This document shows positions 16,765 to 26,042 of a DNA stretch of 64,000 bases, piece by piece. The position numbers and the translations under genes are program-made. This DNA comes from Lachnospiraceae bacterium (GTDB lineage Bacteria > Bacillota > Clostridia > Lachnospirales > Lachnospiraceae): contig JAAZZQ010000078.1 in assembly GCA_014239155.1 (NCBI GenBank), positions 51,407 to 115,406 on the forward strand. Reading direction: 5' to 3'. Numbering within the stretch: position 1 is the stretch's first letter; every line of letters starts with the position of its first letter. Under the pieces are notes generated by a model that saw only the letters and a list, made by a program, of their open reading frames with translations, did not search any database and was not told the DNA's origin.

Positions 16765-17508
16765 TCAATATCGTACTTCCACTAAGCACAGCCCCTTCGC
16801 TGGAACAAGTGCACCTGCCATATCTCTAGTTGCATCTTTTTCCAGAAGCACTTGCATAGACATAGGGCTTCTCTGCCCTAATCCGACCTCAATTAAAGTC
16901 CCTGTGAGTATGCGTACCATATGATACAGAAAGCCGTCACCACTGTAAGTAATGACGACCTCATTGTCATTCCTATCAATTTCCACGGAATCAATTGTGC
17001 GCACAGTAGACTTTTTACTCTTTTTGGTGGAAGTGAACGCCTTAAAATCATGTTTTCCTACTAGGCAGGCAGCAGCAAGACGCATTGCCTCCAAATCAAG
17101 CTCCTCTGGCATTTCATACACATATCTGTGTGAAAAAATACAAGGAATGTCCGTGTTCCAGATGCGATAACAGTATGTTTTTCTCTTTGCGTTCAGCCTG
17201 CTATGAAATCGCTCTGGCATCTCCTGTATTGCAATCACGCCAATATCCTCCGGCAAATATTGGTTGATATAAGCCATCACCTCTTTTGCAGTCATATCTG
17301 TGTCAATCTTAAAATTCGCCACTTGACCAAGCGCATGTACACCCGCATCCGTTCGACCAGAACCATCTATCTGTACAAACTTAAGCCCTGTCATCTTTGC
17401 AAGGATTGCTTCAAATTTTCCTTGTATTGTATTGTTTGTGGAATCCTGCCGCTGCCACCCCTGATAACGGGTGCCATCATATTGTATTGTTATTTTAAAG
17501 TTTCTCAT
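16765..17508 (-). CDS. truA: tRNA pseudouridine synthase A
   Basis: TruA converts U38-40 of tRNA anticodon stems to pseudouridine. The chosen start gives 247 residues beginning MRNFKITIQYDGTRYQGWQ, the canonical N-terminus; the longer reading frame adds 22 unrelated residues overlapping the upstream gene. The catalytic Asp is in GRTDAGVHA near residue 53. The C-terminal domain has FLYHMVRILTGTL and RSP. No clear ribosome binding site precedes ATG 17508 at ideal spacing (AAAGG is 2 bases away), so the exact start is uncertain. It is the last gene of the tig-to-truA run. Confidence 0.93.
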   Translation of the reverse strand: MRNFKITIQYDGTRYQGWQRQDSTNNTIQGKFEAILAKMTGLKFVQIDGSGRTDAGVHALGQVANFKIDTDMTAKEVMAYINQYLPEDIGVIAIQEMPERFHSRLNAKRKTYCYRIWNTDIPCIFSHRYVYEMPEELDLEAMRLAAACLVGKHDFKAFTSTKKSKKSTVRTIDSVEIDRNDNEVVITYSGDGFLYHMVRILTGTLIEVGLGQRSPMSMQVLLEKDATRDMAGALVPAKGLCLVEVRY

Positions 17509-17533
17509 TGCCTTTATTTTCAGGATAGCTTCC

Positions 17534-18703
17534 CTATCTGTTTCCTTCACCCAATTTCTCGATTTCTTCCTCATTTAACTGCCGAAACTGATTGATATTT
17601 CGAACTAACAATCGTATACTGTACTTTGGCGTGTCAAAAAAACCAGCCTCATTCATATTGACTACAATAATGCCAATTGGCACAGACACCAACATCCCGC
17701 CAACTCCCGCTAGGCGATAGCCAATAAAAAGCAAAAACAATGTAGGAATTGGCTCCATGCCAATGGAATCTCCCATAATTTTGGGCTGAATTAGTTGACG
17801 GAACAATTGTCCAGAACCCCAAATAATTAAAAATCCAAGTGCTCTCAGATAATTGCCGCCAATCACATTGACAAGTGCCCACGGAATCAGCACAATCCCC
17901 GTTCCAAAAAAGGGTAAAAAATCCAGAAACGCCATTAATAGCGCAATTAACAATCCATACCGAACCTTTAGCACAGTCAACCCAATTAACAGCAACACAT
18001 ACATCCAAATTTCAATGCGAAATTGTGCCTTAAAATAGCCTCCAACTGCCTGTTTCAAGCTTGAAGCAAACACATCATACTTGTGCATAATACTTTCAGG
18101 AAGTATCTTGTCCAGAAAACTCCCTAGCCAATCGCGATCCGCAATGAAAAAATACGCAGACAACATACACATAATAATCGAGATAATAACACTGGCAATA
18201 TTGCCAACCATGCTGCCCATTCCCTCAAAGGTACGAAAATCAAAGCTTTTTGGTAAGTCAGCAATCATCTGACCAATAATATTTCCCAAATCATTTAAGG
18301 TATCTGCAAGTTTTGGCGACCGACTGCCAATATATTGGTCTATCCACGCCCCAAACGCATCAAAATCGTGCTTTACAGCCTCCCACATTGTGGGAATCTC
18401 CTGTATAAAACCTGAAATCTGTCTCCAGAGAATAATGCCAAGTCCATAGCCGATTCCAATCACCACTGCAATCACACACACAATGACAACAACTGTTCCG
18501 GCTTTTCTCTTAATCTTTAATTTTCGCTCAAGAAACACAACGAGCGGGTTTGCAATGCAAGAGATTATCCAGCCAATTACAAAAGGCATAAAAAACAAAA
18601 TCAACCGCGGCACCAAAAAAATGCAGAGCAGCAAAATCACCAGTGAAATCAATATATTTACAATTAATTTCAAGTTCTCTGTCCCTGTTGTCTTTCTTTC
18701 CAT
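17534..18703 (-). CDS. AI-2E/PerM-family permease (YtvI-like)
   Basis: A 389-residue integral membrane protein of the AI-2E exporter family (formerly UPF0118). It shows the family pattern: a double N-terminal helix, helix at ~57-77, a soluble Trp/Pro-containing segment (~90-150), then several C-terminal helices including FLPFFGTGIVLIPWAL and the conserved GSGQLFRQLIQPKIMGDSIGMEP. Related proteins include the sporulation protein YtvI and Na+/H+ antiporters. The start follows AAGGAG; it follows engB by 2 bases, so is co-transcribed. Transported substrate is unknown. Confidence 0.85.
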   Translation of the reverse strand: MERKTTGTENLKLIVNILISLVILLLCIFLVPRLILFFMPFVIGWIISCIANPLVVFLERKLKIKRKAGTVVVIVCVIAVVIGIGYGLGIILWRQISGFIQEIPTMWEAVKHDFDAFGAWIDQYIGSRSPKLADTLNDLGNIIGQMIADLPKSFDFRTFEGMGSMVGNIASVIISIIMCMLSAYFFIADRDWLGSFLDKILPESIMHKYDVFASSLKQAVGGYFKAQFRIEIWMYVLLLIGLTVLKVRYGLLIALLMAFLDFLPFFGTGIVLIPWALVNVIGGNYLRALGFLIIWGSGQLFRQLIQPKIMGDSIGMEPIPTLFLLFIGYRLAGVGGMLVSVPIGIIVVNMNEAGFFDTPKYSIRLLVRNINQFRQLNEEEIEKLGEGNR

Positions 18704-18705
18704 GT

Positions 18706-19308
18706 TCAGACTCCTTCTTCTGGCTGTTCTATTATATGGTCAATCAGTTCATAAATCTCATCACGCCCTTGTTTTGTCTGTGCCGAAAACGGTATTATAA
18801 TTGTGTCTTTCTCTAAGCCAAGCCCTTGTCGTACTGCCTTAACCTGCTTTTGTAGTTGGCTACGATTTATCTTGTCTGCCTTGGTCGCAATAATGATTGG
18901 GCGAAATCCATTGGAGAGAATCCACTCATACATAAGCTTATCATTTGCTGATGGGTCATGCCGAATATCGACAAGCAAAAAAATTGCCTTCAGTACCTTG
19001 GACTGCCGCAAATAGTTCTCTATCATTTTACCCCATTTTTCTTTTTCGTGCTGACTTACCTTTGCATAGCCATATCCCGGGAGATCCACAAAATACAATA
19101 CATCATTAATATTATAAAAATTAATTGTCTGTGTTTTTCCTGGCTGTGCGCTGGTGCGCGCCAATGATTTGCGATTCATAAGCGTATTGATCAGCGAGGA
19201 TTTCCCCACATTACTTTTTCCGGCAAAGGCAATTTCTGGCATTGTGTTTTGGGGTATTTTGCTTGTCACGCCAATCACAGTTTCCAAACTAACATTTTTA
19301 ATTACCAT
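18706..19308 (-). CDS. engB: EngB/YsxC ribosome-biogenesis GTPase
   Basis: Essential GTPase needed for 50S subunit assembly. The 200 residues match the family: G1 GKSNVGKSS (residues ~31-39), conserved Thr in the KTQTINFY segment, G3 DLPGYGYA, G4 TKADK and G5 SAQTKQG. It starts 3 bases after lon behind GGAG, an arrangement (lon-engB) common in Firmicutes. Confidence 0.97.
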   Translation of the reverse strand: MVIKNVSLETVIGVTSKIPQNTMPEIAFAGKSNVGKSSLINTLMNRKSLARTSAQPGKTQTINFYNINDVLYFVDLPGYGYAKVSQHEKEKWGKMIENYLRQSKVLKAIFLLVDIRHDPSANDKLMYEWILSNGFRPIIIATKADKINRSQLQKQVKAVRQGLGLEKDTIIIPFSAQTKQGRDEIYELIDHIIEQPEEGV

Positions 19309-19311
19309 TCA

Positions 19312-21717
19312 TTACTTCTCCTGCTTGTTGTTTCCAGTCTTTGTCTTGGATCTTGTGCTCTTAACTTTAATTTCCCGCGAAAAAGCAAGCGGTATCACAT
19401 CATCCATAGACTCTACTAGACAGATTTCCATACCTGACTTAATTTCATTTGAAATCTCCGCCACATCTTTCTCATTTTTTTCTGGCACAAGCACTGTTGT
19501 AATACCTGCTGTCTTTGCTGCCAACAGCTTTTCTTTCAGTCCGCCAATCGGAAGCACTCTTCCACGCAGCGTTATCTCCCCTGTCATAGCGACTTTTGCC
19601 TTGACAGGCGTATCAGTGATGGCAGACAATACCGCTGTCGCCATTGTAATCCCCGCAGATGGTCCATCTTTTGGCACTGCCCCTTCTGGAATGTGTATAT
19701 GAAAATCATTTTCCTTAAAAAATTCTGGCGCAATTTTATACTTTGGTGCAATTGACCGAATAAAGCTAATTCCAGTCATTGCTGACTCCTTCATCACATC
19801 ACCAAGTTTTCCGGTGAGCTCAATCTCACCCTTGCCTGGCATAATGTTTACCTCAATCTGAAGGGTATCACCGCCGACACTTGTCCATGCAAGCCCTCTG
19901 ACAATCCCGACATCATCCTTCTCATTCGCCATATCCACACTGTATTTGGGCTTTCCAAGATATTTTTCAAGCTTTTGACTATTGACACGAATACTCTTAT
20001 CTTGTACCTGCTTTTGTTTTTTGCCAGTTCTATTTTTCAAAATTTCCAGCGCGGCCTTCCTGCAAACTGTACCAAGCTTTCGCTCCAAATTTCGCACGCC
20101 TGCCTCTTTTGTATACTGGTCAATTACCGCCTTAATTGCATTGTCACTGATTGTCAACTGGGAATCCTTCAACCCGTTTTTCTTTAGTTGTTTTTCCCAT
20201 AGATGCTCTTTTGCAATATGAAATTTTTCATTCGCAGTGTAGCTTGTAACTTCAATAATGTCCATGCGGTCTAATAGTGGTCTAGGAATATTGCCTGCGT
20301 CATTTGCTGTTGCAATAAACAAAACTTTAGACAGATCAAGCGGCAATTCCACATAATGATCTCTAAAATGACAGTTTTGCTCTGGATCTAACACTTCTAA
20401 GAGCGCAGAGGATGTATCTCCTTTGTAATCACTGCTAACCTTATCAATTTCATCAAGCAGCATAAGTGGATTGCATACTCCCGCCTGTTTCAAACCATTT
20501 GCAATACGCCCCGGCATCGCCCCGACATAAGTCTTTCTGTGTCCTCTAATTTCCGCTTCGTCACGCACGCCGCCTAGACAAATTCGAATATACTTCTTGT
20601 TGAGTGCCTCAGCAATCGATTTTGCAATGGAAGTTTTTCCTGTTCCGGGAGGACCCACCAGACACAAAATTGGCGCTTCGCCTTTACTGGTCAAACACCG
20701 CACTGCCAGATATTCAACAATGCGTTCCTTGACTTTCTCCAATCCATAATGGTCCCTCTCTAAGATTTCCTCTGCTCTGTTGATATCATTGTTGTCTTTT
20801 GACGCCTTATTCCACGGAAGTTCTAACAATGTTTCAATATATCCCCGCTCCACTGCACTCTCAGAACTTGAACCCATAATTGTCTTAAATCTGGCAATCT
20901 CTTTTTTAATCTTTTCCTTAACTTCCGCATCTGCCTTCAATTTGGCAAGCGCTTCTTCATAATGTTTCACATCAGAATACTGATTTTTATCCCCCAACTC
21001 TTCCTGAATATATTCCATCTGCTCCCGCAGAACATAATCTCTCTGATTTTTGTCTATTTTCTCCCGAATTTTTACTGCCAGCTGTGTGCGTATTGCTGCA
21101 ATCTGTGCCTCATTCATAATCAATAACACCAATTCACCACACTGTTGTGCAATATCTTCTATTTCCAACACCTGTTGCTTCTGTTCATACGTAAATGGAG
21201 TGTTAATCAAAATCTGATTTATTAAAACGACCAGACTACAATCATCCTTAAAATATTTTCCAAGACTCTTTCCTATCTTGGGATAAAATCTGACATAGGT
21301 GTCAAATACTTCTTTCAAAGTACGTGCCAATGCCTCTTTCTCAGATTGTGAAATCTCTTCTTCTTTATCGATAATCTCTTCATAGAAGGCACTAAAATAC
21401 TTTCCCTCATTGTCACTCAGCTCTAAAATGCGTGCCCTTGTCACAGCCTCCACCATCACCCTATCAATGTCATTCGGAAGTTTTGTGACCTGCCTGATAT
21501 TGGCCACTGTACACACTTTATATAAACCATCTTCCTCCGGATTCTCTTCCTCTGGATCCACCTGTGGCACAAGCAACACTTTCTGCAAATGATTTAGTGC
21601 CTGCTCAATCGCATTTTTGGACATATCTCTGTTCAAATCGAAATGCATAATCATACCCGGCACTACTGTTAACCCGCGCAGTGCCACCAAAGGTAATGCT
21701 GTCGTTATCTGCTCCAT
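19312..21717 (-). CDS. lon: Lon ATP-dependent protease (LonA)
   Basis: Soluble AAA+ protease, 801 residues. N-terminal substrate-binding domain (1-~210), long coiled coil (~220-290), AAA+ module with Walker A GPPGTGKT and Walker B MLLDEIDK, and C-terminal protease with the Ser-Lys dyad (S687 in DGPSAG, K728 in GGLKEK). The C-terminal tail is rich in Lys/Thr/Arg. Start behind GGAGAGG. It lies in the proteostasis run tig-clpP-clpX-lon. A structured repeat and a 12-bp GC hairpin separate it from clpX. Confidence 0.98.
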   Translation of the reverse strand: MEQITTALPLVALRGLTVVPGMIMHFDLNRDMSKNAIEQALNHLQKVLLVPQVDPEEENPEEDGLYKVCTVANIRQVTKLPNDIDRVMVEAVTRARILELSDNEGKYFSAFYEEIIDKEEEISQSEKEALARTLKEVFDTYVRFYPKIGKSLGKYFKDDCSLVVLINQILINTPFTYEQKQQVLEIEDIAQQCGELVLLIMNEAQIAAIRTQLAVKIREKIDKNQRDYVLREQMEYIQEELGDKNQYSDVKHYEEALAKLKADAEVKEKIKKEIARFKTIMGSSSESAVERGYIETLLELPWNKASKDNNDINRAEEILERDHYGLEKVKERIVEYLAVRCLTSKGEAPILCLVGPPGTGKTSIAKSIAEALNKKYIRICLGGVRDEAEIRGHRKTYVGAMPGRIANGLKQAGVCNPLMLLDEIDKVSSDYKGDTSSALLEVLDPEQNCHFRDHYVELPLDLSKVLFIATANDAGNIPRPLLDRMDIIEVTSYTANEKFHIAKEHLWEKQLKKNGLKDSQLTISDNAIKAVIDQYTKEAGVRNLERKLGTVCRKAALEILKNRTGKKQKQVQDKSIRVNSQKLEKYLGKPKYSVDMANEKDDVGIVRGLAWTSVGGDTLQIEVNIMPGKGEIELTGKLGDVMKESAMTGISFIRSIAPKYKIAPEFFKENDFHIHIPEGAVPKDGPSAGITMATAVLSAITDTPVKAKVAMTGEITLRGRVLPIGGLKEKLLAAKTAGITTVLVPEKNEKDVAEISNEIKSGMEICLVESMDDVIPLAFSREIKVKSTRSKTKTGNNKQEK

Positions 21718-21743
21718 CTATAATATCCTCTCCTAATCAGAAT

Positions 21744-21829
21744 CGAGTAGAGAAGGCTACTTCCCCTACTCGTGTGACGGACACATCAGCTTTACTGATA
21801 TACTTCCCTTGGGTGCCCGTGTACATATA
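21744..21829 (+). repeat. Structured repeat, subfamily A copy 1 (divergent)
   Basis: CGAGTAG...CTACTCG stem, then GTGTGACGG, an inner CATCAGC/GCTGATA-like hairpin and the TTGGGTGCCCGTGTACATA ending. The same order recurs at 32285 and 57889. It lies between clpX and lon, opposite to their direction. Confidence 0.65.
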
Positions 21830-21858
21830 AGACGCCGCCTTTATATAAGGCGGCGTCT
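21830..21858. other. Perfect 12-bp GC-rich hairpin between clpX and lon
   Basis: AGACGCCGCCTT pairs perfectly with AAGGCGGCGTCT around a TATAT loop. No T tract follows on either strand, so it may be an RNA processing or stability element, or a weak attenuator, rather than a classical terminator. Confidence 0.55.
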
Positions 21859-21875
21859 ATAATCCATCCACTTAT

Positions 21876-23144
21876 TTATCTCGCCTTTTTCTCTCGCTCT
21901 GTACGCATTGATTCACGGTGTACTACAAAAGGCTGACTTGTTCCTTCCACAGACTCCTTGGTAATAACACAACTTTCAATTGTGTCGTCTGAAGGAATCT
22001 CATACATCACATCCATCATAATGCTCTCCATGATGGAACGCAGACCTCTGGCTCCTGTCTTTCTCTCCAGCGCTTTCTCCGCAATCGCTTCTATCGCATC
22101 TGGCTCGAAGGAAAGCTTCACATTATCAAACTCAAACAACTTCTGATATTGCTTAATCAGAGCGCTCTTAGGTTCTCTTAAAATCCTCACGAGAGCCTTC
22201 TTATCCAGCCCTTCCAACGATACATTAATTGGAACCCTGCCGACAAACTCTGGTATAAGACCATATTTTGTTAAATCTTGAGGTGTCACTTCCTTAAACA
22301 CTGCCCCAAGATCCCGCGTTGTCTTCTCCGCAATATCTTTGTTAAATCCTATTGATTTGCGGTCAAGTCTGTTCTCCACAATCTTGTCAAGTCCATCAAA
22401 AGCACCACCACAGATAAACAAAATATTGGTTGTATCAATCTGTATTAGCTCCTGATGTGGATGTTTTCTTCCTCCCTGCGGCGGAACACTTGCCACCGTT
22501 CCCTCGACAATCTTTAAAAGTGCCTGCTGTACACCTTCTCCCGACACATCCCTGGTAATCGAGACATTTTCGGTTTTTTTCGTAATCTTATCAATCTCAT
22601 CAATATAGATAATGCCATACTGAGCACGCTCAATATCATAGTCAGCTGCCTGGATAAGCTTCAAAAGAATATTCTCAACATCCTCGCCCACATAGCCTGC
22701 CTCTGTAAGTGTTGTTGCATCCGCTATTGCAAATGGAACATTGATAATTTTAGCAAGTGTCTGTGCCAGATATGTTTTTCCTGAGCCAGTCGGTCCAATC
22801 ATAATAATATTGCTCTTTTGTAATTCAACGTCCAAATCCTTCTCCGCCATAACACGCTTATAATGATTGTAGACAGCTACGGACAATACTTTTTTAGCCT
22901 CTTCCTGACCGATTACATACTCGTCAAGAAATTCTTTAATCTCGGCAGGTTTTAGGAGGTTGATGTCAATACCGCCATCAATTTGCTCCTCCTCATACTC
23001 TTCCTCTATAATGTCTGCACAGATATCTACACACTCATCACAGATATAAACACCGGATGGACCTGCTATCAGCTTCCGAACCTGATCCTGTGTTTTATTG
23101 CAGAAAGAACATCTTACCCTTCCTTCAGTGCTTTTTCCAGCCAT
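21876..23144 (-). CDS. clpX: ClpX, ATPase subunit of ClpXP
   Basis: AAA+ unfoldase that feeds ClpP. From the chosen start it is 422 residues: N-terminal zinc-binding domain with CSFC and CDEC (residues ~13-40), Walker A GPTGSGKT, pore loop GYVG, Walker [13 protein letters not shown] ClpP-docking loop (SIGFNKD), and sensor 2 GARGLRSI. The ATG at 23144 has GGGAG 7 bases upstream, better than an ATG 21 bases earlier. It follows clpP after a short gap and is in the tig-clpP-clpX-lon order. Confidence 0.97.
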   Translation of the reverse strand: MAGKSTEGRVRCSFCNKTQDQVRKLIAGPSGVYICDECVDICADIIEEEYEEEQIDGGIDINLLKPAEIKEFLDEYVIGQEEAKKVLSVAVYNHYKRVMAEKDLDVELQKSNIIMIGPTGSGKTYLAQTLAKIINVPFAIADATTLTEAGYVGEDVENILLKLIQAADYDIERAQYGIIYIDEIDKITKKTENVSITRDVSGEGVQQALLKIVEGTVASVPPQGGRKHPHQELIQIDTTNILFICGGAFDGLDKIVENRLDRKSIGFNKDIAEKTTRDLGAVFKEVTPQDLTKYGLIPEFVGRVPINVSLEGLDKKALVRILREPKSALIKQYQKLFEFDNVKLSFEPDAIEAIAEKALERKTGARGLRSIMESIMMDVMYEIPSDDTIESCVITKESVEGTSQPFVVHRESMRTEREKKAR

Positions 23145-23192
23145 CCTTTTTCTCCCTTTACTCATAATTATATCTATCTACTCAAATTCAAA

Positions 23193-23795
23193 CTATAAAT
23201 CTTCCGTTGCTTCAGCCCTGTCCGTGATTACTTTGTCAATCAATCCGTATTGCATGGCTTCCTCAGCCGACTTCCAATTATCACGTTCTGTATCCGCTGC
23301 AATCACATCATATGGCTGACCACAATTTTCTGCAAGGATACTGTTTAATTTCTGCTTTGTGCGCAGAATATGTTTTGCAGCGATTTCTATCTCTGTCGCT
23401 TGTCCTTGTGCTCCGCCAAGCGGCTGATGAATCATAATCTCTGCATTGGGAAGTGCAAGACGCTTCCCTTTGGTGCCGCCCGCTAACAGAAATGCCCCCA
23501 TACTGGCAGCCATTCCAATACAGATAGTAGACACATCACACTTAATATAGCGCATGGTATCATAGATTGCCATACCAGCAGTAACAGACCCTCCCGGACT
23601 GTTTATATATAATTGGATATCTTTCTCTGGGTCCTCGGCTTCCAAAAATAACAACTGCGCCACGGTTAGGCTCGCTGTCACTTCATTTACCTCTTCTCCC
23701 AAGAAAATAATCCGCTCCTTTAAGAGTCTTGAATAAATATCATAAGAACGTTCCCCGCGGCTTGTCTGTTCAATGACATATGGTACTAAACTCAT
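23193..23795 (-). CDS. clpP: ClpP, proteolytic subunit
   Basis: Serine peptidase that forms the ClpXP/ClpAP barrel. 200 residues with the triad S98 (GMAASMG), H123 (MIHQP) and D172 (ERDNW). The N-terminal [20 protein letters not shown] is family-typical. ATG behind GGAGG. It has its own strong promoter 50-75 bases upstream, so it can be expressed separately from tig. Confidence 0.98.
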   Translation of the reverse strand: MSLVPYVIEQTSRGERSYDIYSRLLKERIIFLGEEVNEVTASLTVAQLLFLEAEDPEKDIQLYINSPGGSVTAGMAIYDTMRYIKCDVSTICIGMAASMGAFLLAGGTKGKRLALPNAEIMIHQPLGGAQGQATEIEIAAKHILRTKQKLNSILAENCGQPYDVIAADTERDNWKSAEEAMQYGLIDKVITDRAEATEDL

Positions 23796-23841
23796 GGGAT
23801 TTACCTCCGATTTTCATAATGATACTGAACACTTTAACCTC

Positions 23842-23870
23842 AGTATAATACAAATATAATAATTGTGCAA
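23842..23870 (-). promoter_or_regulatory. clpP promoter
   Basis: Minus strand TTGCAC (23865-23870), 17 bases, TATACT (23842-23847), about 46 bases before the clpP start codon. No CtsR or HrcA operator is evident. Confidence 0.65.
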
Positions 23871-23899
23871 ATCATCTGCACAATTATTATATTTTTTTT
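23853..23899 (+). terminator. Long AT-rich hairpin overlapping the clpP promoter
   Basis: Arms AATATAATAATTGTGCA and its complement flank a 7-base loop; on the plus strand a T8 run follows. The -35 box of clpP lies in one arm. It looks like a plus-strand terminator, but no plus-strand gene precedes it; it may instead shape the end of tig transcripts. Confidence 0.4.
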
Positions 23900-23910
23900 A
23901 GAATTTTTCA

Positions 23911-24097
23911 GTAACAGTTCAGCCATCCAGAATTGATTGCACAAATTGTATGTAGGAGCTTACTCGCTAAGGACAATTTGTATTATTAATTCTATAGAGC
24001 AGACACCCGACATGAAATAAGTCGCCAGCAAAGACCGAATATCATTGGTGAAAATGTACATTCTGGCAACTTATGAATGACATGGCTGAACTGTTAC
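23911..24097. mobile_element. 187-bp MITE with GTAA termini and perfect 8-bp target duplication
   Basis: Ends GTAACAGTTCAGCCAT and its exact complement. The flanks ATTTTTCA at 23903-23910 and 24098-24105 are a perfect 8-bp duplication. No ORF inside. Termini starting GTAA and 8-bp duplications are characteristic of the IS66 family, so a non-autonomous IS66-type element is likely. It sits between tig and clpP. Confidence 0.85.
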
Positions 24098-24144
24098 ATT
24101 TTTCAAGCATACTCTGAAATATAAAATGATTGATATGGTCTTGA

Positions 24145-25431
24145 TTACTTCTCGACTGCGTTTTCAACCACAAAATCTAAAGCTTTCTTTGCACGGAGGT
24201 CTTCTTTAATTGCTTTCTCCTCAAATGCACCAATCATCTCTGTCATCTTCTCCTCTGTCATACGATAAGCTTCCGCCATTTTTTTGATTTCGTTTGTGTA
24301 ATCTTCCTCGCTCGCTTCTAGATTTTCAGCTTTAGCCACTGCCTCCAGAACAAGTCTGGACTTAATTCGCTGTTCTGCCTGCGGCTTCATTTGCTCTAGC
24401 AATGCATCCATTGTAAGACCTGTAAACTGGAAATACTGTTCAATTGTAATTCCCTGCATCCGAATTCTCTGTGAAAAATCATCCGCCATCTGGCGCTGTT
24501 GAGTTGTGAGCATAGCCTCGGGAATATCCATCTGTGCATCCGCAATAATCGCGTCAACCACTGCTTCTTCCCTCTCGTTTTTCGCTTCCTCTTCCTTCTT
24601 TAGAGTGAGATTCTTCTTGACATCTTCCCTATACTCAGCCAGTGTATCAAACTCTGACACCTCACTTGCAAACTCATCATCCAGTTCCGGCAGTTCTTTC
24701 TTCTTGATTTCTCGAACAATACATTTAAACAGAGCCGGCTTTCCAGCAAGTTCCGCCGCATGATAATCTTCTGGGAAGGTCACATTCACCTCTACTTCCT
24801 TGCCAATCTCAGCGCCAATCAGCTGTTCCTCAAAGCCGGGAATAAATGTGTTTGATCCAATCGTCAGCGGATAGTTTTCATCTTTGCCGCCCTCAAACGT
24901 TTTTCCATCCACAAATCCCTCATAATCCAGCACAGTCATGTCTCCATCTTGAACTGCTCTGTCCTCCACAAAAGTTGTTCTAGCATTTCTCTCCCGCTCC
25001 TTGTCAATTGCGGCATCAATTTCTTCCTCTGTGACAGTGACGTCAATCTTATCAATCTCAATCCCTTTATATTTTCCAAGCGTAACATCCGGTTTCAGCG
25101 CAACCTCCGCCGTAAAGATAAAAGGTTTCCCTACCTCGAGCTGCACAACCTCAATTGTTGGCTGTGACACAATCTCCTCTGTACATTCATCTACGGCAGC
25201 CGCATATGCTGTAGGAATAGCAATATTTGCTGCATCTTCATAAAAAACTTCTTTTCCGTACATTTGTTCTATTATTTTGCGTGGCACTTTGCCCTTGCGA
25301 AATCCCGGAATGCTAACCTTGCTTTTACTCTTCTGATAAGCCTTCTCCACCGCTTTCTCAAAATCCTCTGCTGACGCTTCTATTGTAAGCTTAGCCATAT
25401 TTCCTTCCAACTTTTCTACCTGTAAACTCAT
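24145..25431 (-). CDS. tig: Trigger factor
   Basis: Ribosome-associated chaperone and prolyl isomerase. From the chosen start it has 428 residues: N-terminal ribosome-binding domain with the signature GFRKGKVPR, central FKBP-type isomerase domain (VTFPEDYHAAELAGKPALF), and a helical C-terminal chaperone domain. ATG 25431 (MSLQVEKLEGNMAKL) is the family start; the reading frame extends 9 codons upstream, and GGAGG lies about 11 bases before 25431. First gene of the tig-clpP-clpX-lon group; a MITE now separates it from clpP. Confidence 0.96.
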   Translation of the reverse strand: MSLQVEKLEGNMAKLTIEASAEDFEKAVEKAYQKSKSKVSIPGFRKGKVPRKIIEQMYGKEVFYEDAANIAIPTAYAAAVDECTEEIVSQPTIEVVQLEVGKPFIFTAEVALKPDVTLGKYKGIEIDKIDVTVTEEEIDAAIDKERERNARTTFVEDRAVQDGDMTVLDYEGFVDGKTFEGGKDENYPLTIGSNTFIPGFEEQLIGAEIGKEVEVNVTFPEDYHAAELAGKPALFKCIVREIKKKELPELDDEFASEVSEFDTLAEYREDVKKNLTLKKEEEAKNEREEAVVDAIIADAQMDIPEAMLTTQQRQMADDFSQRIRMQGITIEQYFQFTGLTMDALLEQMKPQAEQRIKSRLVLEAVAKAENLEASEEDYTNEIKKMAEAYRMTEEKMTEMIGAFEEKAIKEDLRAKKALDFVVENAVEK

Positions 25432-25594
25432 TTGTCCTATTTCCTCCTCAAACATCACACGCTAATATCTGCCATGAATATATTTTCACGTACAATCCGT
25501 ATCCTGTCATTTGTAACAGTTACAGTCATTTTACAATTATAGCATAGGCTTTGAAAAAATAAAAGAACAATTTTCAAATTCCGTAAAAAACCGC

Positions 25595-25632
25595 AAAAAA
25601 GAGATGTAGTATTGAAACTACATCTCTTTTTT
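25595..25632 (-). terminator. Terminator after the SASP gene
   Basis: GAGATGTAGT (25601-25610) pairs with ACTACATCTC (25617-25626), flanked by A6 and T6 runs, so it works on both strands. It ends the spore protein transcript. Confidence 0.9.
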
Positions 25633-25647
25633 GGCTCTGTATTTGTC

Positions 25648-25854
25648 CTATTTGTTTAAAGACTCCTCATAGCTCTTTACCATTCTTCTGACCATCTCGC
25701 CACCGATGCTTCCTGCTTCGCGTGATGTGAGGTCCCCGTTGTAACCTTCCTTTAAGTTTACACCAAGCTCTGATGCAACCTCAGTCTTAAAGCGATCCAT
25801 TGCTGCCTTTGCCTCTGGAACTTCTACTCTGTTTGATCTGTTTTGTGATGACAT
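25648..25854 (-). CDS. Alpha/beta-type small acid-soluble spore protein
   Basis: DNA-binding protein that coats and protects spore DNA and is degraded by the GPR protease on germination. 68 residues from MSSQNRSN; it contains the GPR cleavage segment KTEVASELGV and both family signatures (EVASELGVNLKEGYNG, LTSREAGSIGGEMVRRMV). ATG 25854 lies behind GGAGG; the frame opens six codons upstream without a better site. Monocistronic, with its own terminator. It shows the organism is a spore former. Confidence 0.95.
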   Translation of the reverse strand: MSSQNRSNRVEVPEAKAAMDRFKTEVASELGVNLKEGYNGDLTSREAGSIGGEMVRRMVKSYEESLNK

Positions 25855-26042
25855 AATTTTTACCTCCGTCAATTCATTTTTGCTCTCTATTTCAATCTAT
25901 CTTCAAAGACAAGCGATTGTCATATGGCTCTTTGAAAAGAATCCTTGACTGTCTCTACGTTTTTTCCGCTTGTCTTAATCCTAGTATTAACGGAGTAAAA
26001 AGTTTTATGAGTGGTATATTTTTACTAAACTGTCATATTCTA

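Noticed and set aside
25501-25530. GTAACAGTTACAG near tig as a third GTAA-type element
   Set aside because: No second inverted end nearby and no flanking duplication; the similarity is limited to about 10 bases.
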